46,663 nucleotides of DNA from Anaerolineales bacterium (GTDB lineage: Bacteria > Chloroflexota > Anaerolineae > Anaerolineales > UBA4823), in assembly GCA_025057645.1 (NCBI GenBank), contig JANXBJ010000007.1, positions 1 to 46,663 on the forward strand, in the 5' to 3' direction. Both the position numbers and the translations under genes were made by a program. The notes under the pieces were generated by a model. The model made no database searches and was not told the DNA's origin. It saw only the letters and a program-made list of their open reading frames with translations. This document shows positions 41,633 through 46,663 of the stretch, piece by piece. Position 1 is the stretch's first letter. Every line of letters begins with the position of its first letter.

Positions 41633-42511
41633 ATGACTGCAAAAATTATCGACGGAAAACTTATTGCCCAAAAGGTCAAAGAAGAAGTTGCGGCCGAGGT
41701 TAAGAAAATGGTGGAGGCCGGCAAGCCACGTCCGGGCCTAGCCACCATTTTGGTAGGAGACCGCGTCGACTCAGCAACCTACGTGCGGTCAAAACAGAAA
41801 GCCTGCGCAGAATTAGGCATTGAGTCCTACGGCTACCACCTCCCTGCAGATGTCTCCCAACAAGAAGTCGAAGACTTGGTCAAGCGCCTCAGTGATGATC
41901 CGAAGGTCAACGGGATTTTAGTCCAACTTCCGCTGCCCTCTCACCTTAACGAGGAGCGTGTGCTGCAAACCATCGCCATTGAAAAGGATGTCGATGGCTT
42001 CCATCCTGTGAACATCGGCCGCTTGGCACAAAAAGGTCGCGAACCTCTATTTATTCCTTGTACTCCATACGGTTGCATCTATCTTCTGGAGGAGGCGGGC
42101 GTGCCCATTGAGGGAGCCAACGCAGTAGTCCTTGGGCGCTCCAATATTGTCGGGATGCCGGCTGCTCTGTTGCTGATCGGCAAGAACGCAACCACAACGG
42201 TATGTCATTCTCGGACGCGCAACCTGCCGGAAATTTGCCGCCAGGCCGATATTCTCATCGCAGCAATCGGGAAAGCGGAGATGGTACGTGGGGATTGGAT
42301 CAAGCCCGGTGCAGCGGTGATCGACGTGGGCATCAATACCAAAGAAGATCCAACCAAAGAAAAAGGCTATCGCTTGGTTGGCGATGTGGCCTTTGACGAG
42401 GCCAAAGAGGTGGCCGGCTGGATTACCCCGGTGCCCGGCGGAGTTGGCCCGATGACGATCGCCATGCTGATGAAAAACACCTTACGCGCAGCGCAGCTCC
42501 AGAATCCTTAG
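41633..42511 (+). CDS. folD: Bifunctional methylene-tetrahydrofolate dehydrogenase/cyclohydrolase FolD
   Basis: The protein has 292 residues, the usual size. ATG 41633 has AAGGAG six bases upstream; longer in-frame starts are not conserved. The signature segments are SATYVRSKQKACAELGI (catalytic Lys), GILVQLPLP, VLGRSNIVGMPAALLL (NADP binding) and PGGVGPMTIAML. It interconverts methylene-, methenyl- and formyl-tetrahydrofolate in the cytoplasm. A one-carbon donor role for purine synthesis or the Wood-Ljungdahl methyl branch is possible. Confidence 0.97.
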   Translation: MTAKIIDGKLIAQKVKEEVAAEVKKMVEAGKPRPGLATILVGDRVDSATYVRSKQKACAELGIESYGYHLPADVSQQEVEDLVKRLSDDPKVNGILVQLPLPSHLNEERVLQTIAIEKDVDGFHPVNIGRLAQKGREPLFIPCTPYGCIYLLEEAGVPIEGANAVVLGRSNIVGMPAALLLIGKNATTTVCHSRTRNLPEICRQADILIAAIGKAEMVRGDWIKPGAAVIDVGINTKEDPTKEKGYRLVGDVAFDEAKEVAGWITPVPGGVGPMTIAMLMKNTLRAAQLQNP

Positions 42512-42543
42512 AGTTCTTATTGTGTCACAAAACCTCTTCTATG

Positions 42544-42583
42544 AAAACGCACTGCAGAGCGGGCTTTTTGCAGTGCGTTTTTA
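42544..42583 (+). terminator. Intrinsic terminator after folD
   Basis: AAAACGCACTGCA (42544-42556) pairs perfectly with TGCAGTGCGTTTT (42569-42581) around a 12-nt loop, ending in TTTTTAA. It is 33 bases after the folD stop and immediately before the next promoter region. Confidence 0.9.
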
Positions 42584-42585
42584 AT

Positions 42586-42640
42586 TTGTCAGACAATTGA
42601 CGTTTTTCATAAGTTGTGTTATACTGTATTTGTCTGACAA
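42586..42640 (+). promoter_or_regulatory. Promoter flanked by two identical-type GntR operators
   Basis: A consensus promoter, TTGACG (42597-42602), 17-bp spacer and TATACT (42620-42625), lies between two palindromes: TTGTC-A-GACAA (42586-42596) and TTGTC-T-GACAA (42630-42640). Their centres are 44 bp apart, about four helical turns, so one dimer can sit just upstream of the -35 and another on the start site. FadR-like GntR proteins bind TnGTCnGACnA-type palindromes, and a GntR gene lies downstream in the same operon. Confidence 0.85.
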
Positions 42641-42653
42641 ATCGGAGGTGGGG

Positions 42654-44042
42654 ATGAGCACTTTACTCGTGCGAAATTGCACCCTCTTAGTCACTATGGA
42701 CGAGCAACGTCGCGAAATCCCGAACGGTGGTTTGTTCGTTCGAGATGGATTTATCGAGCAAGTAGGTCCAAGTGAGCAACTCCCTGCATATGCTGATGAA
42801 GTTTTAGACCTGAGCGACCACCTTGTCCTCCCCGGTTTAGTTAATACCCACCACCACTTCTACCAAACCCTCACTCGGGTAGTGCCTCAGGCACAAAACG
42901 TTAACTTATTCAACTGGTTGAAGACGCTGTATCCGATCTGGGCACGCCTGACACCCGAAGATGTGCGCACATCCACACAAACTGCGCTGTGCGAATTGGC
43001 TCTTTCGGGATGCACCACCGCCGCCGATCAGCTCTACCTTTTTCCTAACGGATCGAAGTTGGACGACGAAATCGAAGCAGCCCTCCAGGTAGGGTTACGT
43101 CTGCACGCCTCGCGTGGCTCAATGAGCTTAGGAGAGAGCCAAGGGGGACTGCCACCCGACAGTGTGGTGGAGGAGGAAGAGCGCATCCTGCGCGACTCAC
43201 AAAGGCTGATCGAACAGTATCACGATCCCAACCCGGGCTCCATGCTTCAGATAGTCCTAGCGCCTTGCTCTCCTTTCAGCGTCACCAGCGATCTCATGCG
43301 TCAGTCTGCAAATTTGGCACGCCAATACGGCGTGCGCCTCCATACCCATCTCGCCGAAACCCAAGACGAAGAGCAGTTCTGCCTCCAAAAGTTTGGCTAT
43401 CGGCCGGTTGAGTATATGGAGAAAGTCAACTGGCTAGGGGAGGACGTATGGTTCGCCCACTCCGTATACGTTAATGATGCAGAAATTGAAATCTACCGCT
43501 CGAGCGGCTGTGGAGTTGCGCATTGCCCCACTTCCAATATGCGCCTCGCCTCGGGCATCGCTCCAATTGTGAAAATGCTTCTACGAGGGGTCAAGGTGGG
43601 CTTGGGCGTTGATGGCTCGGCGAGCAATGACGGATCTAACCTACTAGAGGAAGCGCGCCAGGCGATGTTGGTTGCACGTCTGAAGGCAGGACTGGAAGGC
43701 GCTTCCCTCTCTCAGGATCAAGCTCCACCGCTGATGACCGCCCGGCAAGCGCTGGAAATTGCAACCCGAGGTGGAGCAGCGGTGCTAGGACGAAATGACA
43801 TCGGGTCGCTCGAAGTCGGCAAATGTGCTGACTTTATAGCCATCCATCTCAACCGCCTAGAGTATGCCGGCGCCCTTCATGATCCTGTGGCTGCTGTAGT
43901 CTTTTGTGCCCCTGTCCGGGTGGATTACACCGTAGTGGGCGGGCGCTTTGTGGTTAGGAGCGGGCGGATGGTTAATGTAGACGAAGCCGAGTTAGTTCAA
44001 CGCCACAACGAGGCCGCAAGACGTCTGCTCTCGGGTGAATAA
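42654..44042 (+). CDS. 8-oxoguanine-deaminase-like amidohydrolase
   Basis: The protein has 462 residues. It is a metal-dependent amidohydrolase with the NTHHHFYQTLTR start of the metal site (H66-H68), HTHLAET in the middle, FAHSVYV and the metal-binding VDGSASND. The NLFNWLKTLYPIW segment after the first motif is characteristic of the 8-oxoguanine deaminase/SsnA/hydroxyatrazine-hydrolase branch. It probably deaminates a purine such as 8-oxoguanine or guanine, giving a purine-catabolic role. ATG 42654 follows GGAGGTG; the longer frame would extend into the promoter. Confidence 0.85.
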   Translation: MSTLLVRNCTLLVTMDEQRREIPNGGLFVRDGFIEQVGPSEQLPAYADEVLDLSDHLVLPGLVNTHHHFYQTLTRVVPQAQNVNLFNWLKTLYPIWARLTPEDVRTSTQTALCELALSGCTTAADQLYLFPNGSKLDDEIEAALQVGLRLHASRGSMSLGESQGGLPPDSVVEEEERILRDSQRLIEQYHDPNPGSMLQIVLAPCSPFSVTSDLMRQSANLARQYGVRLHTHLAETQDEEQFCLQKFGYRPVEYMEKVNWLGEDVWFAHSVYVNDAEIEIYRSSGCGVAHCPTSNMRLASGIAPIVKMLLRGVKVGLGVDGSASNDGSNLLEEARQAMLVARLKAGLEGASLSQDQAPPLMTARQALEIATRGGAAVLGRNDIGSLEVGKCADFIAIHLNRLEYAGALHDPVAAVVFCAPVRVDYTVVGGRFVVRSGRMVNVDEAELVQRHNEAARRLLSGE

Positions 44043-44056
44043 CGCTAGATAAAACG

Positions 44057-44797
44057 ATGGGCGACGCAACGCAGGGATTACAAGAACGTCTTGCCATGAT
44101 TATTGCTAGCACACCCCCGGGAGACCGCCTGCCTTCTGAACCCGAGCTGGCCCGCAAGCTGGGTGTTTCGCGAGCCAGCCTACGCGAAGCCATGCGCTTT
44201 TTTGAGACCCAGGGCGTTATCCATCGCCGCCCCCGCGCCGGGACTTATGTTATGCAACCTCCTGCGGTGATCGAGACCGGGTTGGAAGTGCTGGAAAGTA
44301 TCGACACCCTGGCCTCGCGTATCGGCCTTTCCGTCTCGATGGGGGACGTCTCGATTCAGAAACGGGTTTCTTCGCCCGAAGAGGCTTCTGCGCTGGGCAT
44401 CCAAGAAGGAACAAAAGTCATCGACATTCGTCGCTCGATTCTGACCCAAAAAAAGGCGGTTGCCTATCTGATTGACATTGTGCCAGAGGGGGTAATCTCT
44501 GACGAAGAGATGCGTGGTTTCCAAGGCTCGGTCCTAGACCTTCTCCTCAGGCGAGGTTCGCCACCCTTACAATCTTCCCGCTGCGAGATCAACGTCGTCC
44601 AAGCCAATCGGGAGCTAGCGAAGATCTTCGGCATTCAACGCGGCGATGGTCTGCTAATGTTCAAGGCCTGGCTCTACACGGTTAGTGGTCAGGTCATTGA
44701 CTACTCTTTCAGCTATTTCTTGCCCGGCTACTTTCGCTTCCATGTGGTGCGCAGAGTCGGGCAAGTTTTCAGTCCAACCCCAAATCTTTCTACGTGA
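44057..44797 (+). CDS. GntR-family transcriptional regulator
   Basis: The protein has 246 residues. The N-terminal winged helix (LPSEPELARKLGVSRASLREAMRFFETQGVIHRRPRAGTYV) is the GntR type. The C-terminal UTRA-like ligand domain (GVISDEEMRG, LLLRRGSPPLQSSRCEINVVQANRELAKIFGI) senses a small effector, unidentified. It lies 14 bp after the amidohydrolase gene, whose promoter carries two palindromes of the expected type, so it probably autoregulates this operon. Confidence 0.9.
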   Translation: MGDATQGLQERLAMIIASTPPGDRLPSEPELARKLGVSRASLREAMRFFETQGVIHRRPRAGTYVMQPPAVIETGLEVLESIDTLASRIGLSVSMGDVSIQKRVSSPEEASALGIQEGTKVIDIRRSILTQKKAVAYLIDIVPEGVISDEEMRGFQGSVLDLLLRRGSPPLQSSRCEINVVQANRELAKIFGIQRGDGLLMFKAWLYTVSGQVIDYSFSYFLPGYFRFHVVRRVGQVFSPTPNLST

Positions 44798-44809
44798 GGA
44801 GAGTGTATT

Positions 44810-45763
44810 ATGCGCAGCTTTATGGGTCGCGATATCCTGTCGCTCAAGGATTTCGAACGCAATGAGTTTTTCCACGTTTTCGAGGTTGCGGCGAAAATGG
44901 AACCCATTGCCCGCAGCCGTCGTAATTCGGATATGCTCAAAGATAAAACCCTGGTTACCGCTTTCTACCAGCCCTCTACTCGAACCCGCCTTGCTCACGA
45001 GGCAGCCATGCACCGCCTAGGTGGCCATGTGCTCGGATTTGCCGACCCCAAGATGACCCGCGCCGGGGACTTCTATCAGGAGTCGATCAAGGATACCGTC
45101 AAAATGCTGGAGTTTTACGGCGATGTGATCGTAATGCGCCACTTCCAACAAGGAGCTCCGCACGAAGCGGCCAAGTGGGCCTCTATTCCGGTCATAAACG
45201 GCGGCGACGGCTGGGGAGAACACCCCACCCAAATCCTCACCGACCTCTACACCGTCCTGCGCGAGAAGGGGCGCATCGATGGCTTACGCTGGCTGGCTGT
45301 GGGCGATATGCGTATGCGCACGATGCACTCCTTGGCCTATGCACTCACCCAATTCGACTGCCCAATCACTTTCGTCTCACCCCCGGAAATGTCCCTCACC
45401 GAGGAGTTCAAAGCCGAGTTACGCCAATACAGCCTAGACTTTAAAGAAGCAGAGCATGTCGAGCAAGCAATTGGCACCGCAGATGTGATCTTGGTTGAGC
45501 CTGTGGTCCAGCCAGACTACACCAAGTCGCGCGACGAGCGCACCGGAGAGGTTGGTTTGACCCCACCCAATTACAAGATCACCCGTGAACTCCTCGAAAC
45601 CAAGGCCAAACCGGACGCAATCTTGTTGCACTCCTTGCCGCGCATGGACGAAATTCCTACCGACGTAGACATTACCCGTTGGTCACGCTACTGGCAAGAA
45701 GCCTTCTACGGCGTGGTAGTGCGCATGGCTCTTCTGGCCCTGGTTCTGGGTGCCATGGAATAA
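44810..45763 (+). CDS. Aspartate-carbamoyltransferase-like enzyme (PyrB family)
   Basis: The protein has 317 residues. FYQPSTRTRLAHEAA (carbamoyl-phosphate-binding STRTR at 56-60), MRHF, NGGDGWGEHPTQILTDLYT, HSLPRMDEIPTDVD and the C-terminal WQEAFYGVVVRMALL follow the PyrB plan. The loop that normally carries SxxKGES reads PKMTRAGDFYQESIKDT instead, so the second substrate may not be aspartate. It could be a pyrimidine-synthesis enzyme or a catabolic carbamoyltransferase serving the purine/pyrimidine block. GAGGAGAG overlaps the preceding stop, so the two genes are coupled. Confidence 0.8.
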   Translation: MRSFMGRDILSLKDFERNEFFHVFEVAAKMEPIARSRRNSDMLKDKTLVTAFYQPSTRTRLAHEAAMHRLGGHVLGFADPKMTRAGDFYQESIKDTVKMLEFYGDVIVMRHFQQGAPHEAAKWASIPVINGGDGWGEHPTQILTDLYTVLREKGRIDGLRWLAVGDMRMRTMHSLAYALTQFDCPITFVSPPEMSLTEEFKAELRQYSLDFKEAEHVEQAIGTADVILVEPVVQPDYTKSRDERTGEVGLTPPNYKITRELLETKAKPDAILLHSLPRMDEIPTDVDITRWSRYWQEAFYGVVVRMALLALVLGAME

Positions 45764-45779
45764 ACCGTTCGACTCTCCA

Positions 45780-45807
45780 GAGTAGGTCGAAGCGCTTCGA
45801 CCTACTC
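45780..45807. repeat. Perfect 28-bp palindrome between carbamoyltransferase genes
   Basis: GAGTAGGTCGAAGC is followed at once by its exact complement GCTTCGACCTACTC (45780-45807). As RNA it can fold to a 12-bp stem with a 4-nt loop. It is not followed by a T-run, so it is not a simple terminator. It could be a REP-like element or a site for a dimeric protein. Confidence 0.7.
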
Positions 45808-45883
45808 CCCTCTTCCTGCTCTGGACGGTGAGACTTTTTCAGGCTGACAGGCTCTCTGAGAACCCGGTTTATGGAGGTTGAAG

Positions 45884-46663
45884 ATGCAAACCCACTTTTA
45901 CGGAAGAGACTTAATCGGCGATTTGGACTTTAGCAAAGAAGAGGTGGAAACTGTGCTCGATGTCGCCTTTGATCTTAAGCGCCAGCGAGCCCTAGGACAA
46001 CCTCATCCCTATTTGCGCGACAAAGTGCTAGCCATGCTGTTCTTTTTCTCAAGCACCCGCACACGCGGCTCCTTTGAGGCGGGCATGGCGCAATTGGGCG
46101 GACATGCGGCTTTCATCGAGAGCAAGACAACCCAAATTGCCCACGGTGATACCCCCAAAGAAATCGGTGAAATCTTTGGCCGTTATTTTGACGGCATTGC
46201 AATCCGCCATGTAGACTGGGGTGTAGGGAATCAATACATCAACGAAGTGGCAAAGTATTCCCGCGCTCCTGTTCTGAACATGCAATGCGATATTTACCAT
46301 CCCTTCCAAATCTTGGCGGACCTAATGACCATCATTGAGAAAAAAGGTCGTGACTTGCGCCATAAGAAAATGGTGGTCTCTTGGGCCTATGCTGCATCGT
46401 ACCAGAAACCCATGTCGGTCCCCCAGTCGCTTGTGGTGCAAATGCCGCGCTTTGGGCTAGACGTAGTGCTCGTTCATCCTCCGGAGTTCCGGCTGATGCC
46501 CGAGATTTTGGATATGGCCCAAGAGCAGGCTCGCAAATACGGCACGGGGTTTGAGATCATCAGCGACCCGGATGGCATGGAAAAAGCTTTTAAGGATGCT
46601 GATATCATCTATGCCAAGTCATGGGGCGCCATGGTTCACACTCCAGACCCTGAAGAAGGAGCG
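45884..46663 (+). CDS. YgeW/OTC-like carbamoyltransferase, 3' truncated by the window end
   Basis: ATG 45884 has GGAGG six bases upstream. The 260 visible codons have no stop. MLFFFSSTRTRGSFEAGMAQLGG carries the carbamoyl-phosphate motif STRTR, and QCDIYHPFQILADLMT is the ornithine-type counterpart of HPTQ. The wording matches the knotted carbamoyltransferase YgeW group more than PyrB. In enterobacteria ygeW sits in a purine-degradation cluster with ssnA-type amidohydrolases, so the context agrees. It differs clearly from the upstream PyrB-like paralogue. Confidence 0.78.
   Translation, partial: MQTHFYGRDLIGDLDFSKEEVETVLDVAFDLKRQRALGQPHPYLRDKVLAMLFFFSSTRTRGSFEAGMAQLGGHAAFIESKTTQIAHGDTPKEIGEIFGRYFDGIAIRHVDWGVGNQYINEVAKYSRAPVLNMQCDIYHPFQILADLMTIIEKKGRDLRHKKMVVSWAYAASYQKPMSVPQSLVVQMPRFGLDVVLVHPPEFRLMPEILDMAQEQARKYGTGFEIISDPDGMEKAFKDADIIYAKSWGAMVHTPDPEEGA

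Overview
The window looks like a piece of a bacterial chromosome from a strict or facultative anaerobe, most likely Chloroflexota, class Anaerolineae. That assignment is an inference from the gene mix: Hdr-type flavin/iron-sulfur genes, mreBCD plus minCDE, a PyrB-like and a YgeW-like carbamoyltransferase, and a direct GlnRS route. No rRNA marker is present to confirm it. Base composition and coding style look fairly even across the window.

Layout. 1-7752 is mixed metabolism and signalling: the end of a sugar ABC permease, an SDR dehydrogenase, an inositol-phosphatase-family enzyme, a tandem-PAS-like GGDEF protein, a membrane-anchored YceI protein, a stand-alone GltD-like oxidoreductase (minus strand) and a DAO-type flavoenzyme. 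8179-23072 is the centrepiece. It is a tightly packed operon of two heterodisulfide-reductase-like modules (hdrC-hdrB-hdrA'-hdrA'' and hdrC-hdrB-hdrA, the second hdrA being a 1507-residue HdrA'::GltD-HdrA'' fusion). These are followed by mvhD, an FrhB/FdhB-like Fe-S protein, and a soluble fumarate reductase/succinate dehydrogenase pair (Fe-S subunit and flavoprotein). It ends at a perfect 20-bp-stem terminator. A small four-helix-bundle gene flanked by inverted arrays of a 7-bp repeat sits between the two Hdr modules.

23634-27470 holds a polytopic membrane protein, a TauE/SafE-type exporter and a phosphodiester-glycosidase-family protein. 27563-29404 is glmS on the minus strand, and its leader contains what I read as a glmS self-cleaving ribozyme with an unusual 41-nt insertion. 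29968-37431 is the cell-shape and division block: mreB-mreC-mreD-mrdA (mrdA is frameshifted as given), then minC-minD-minE-rodA. 37459-41419 is a glutamate/glutamine tRNA-charging block: gltX, a tRNA-Gln(CTG) with its own promoter and terminator, and glnS on the opposite strand. 41633-42511 is folD. 42654-46663 is a probable purine/pyrimidine catabolic block: an 8-oxoguanine-deaminase-like amidohydrolase, a GntR regulator with two matching operator palindromes at the amidohydrolase promoter, and two carbamoyltransferase-family genes, the last one cut by the window end.

How the parts may work together. The Hdr operon encodes only soluble redox subunits, with no hydrogenase large subunit and no Sdh membrane anchor. 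The GltD-like domain suggests that NAD(P)H is one electron partner, the HdrB CCG domains suggest disulfide/thiol chemistry or a non-cubane cluster relay, and the FrdAB-like pair suggests fumarate/succinate. My working model is a cytoplasmic electron-bifurcating or confurcating complex linking NAD(P)H, a low-potential carrier and the fumarate/succinate couple. This is inference, but the gene order, overlaps and conserved active-site residues are directly visible.
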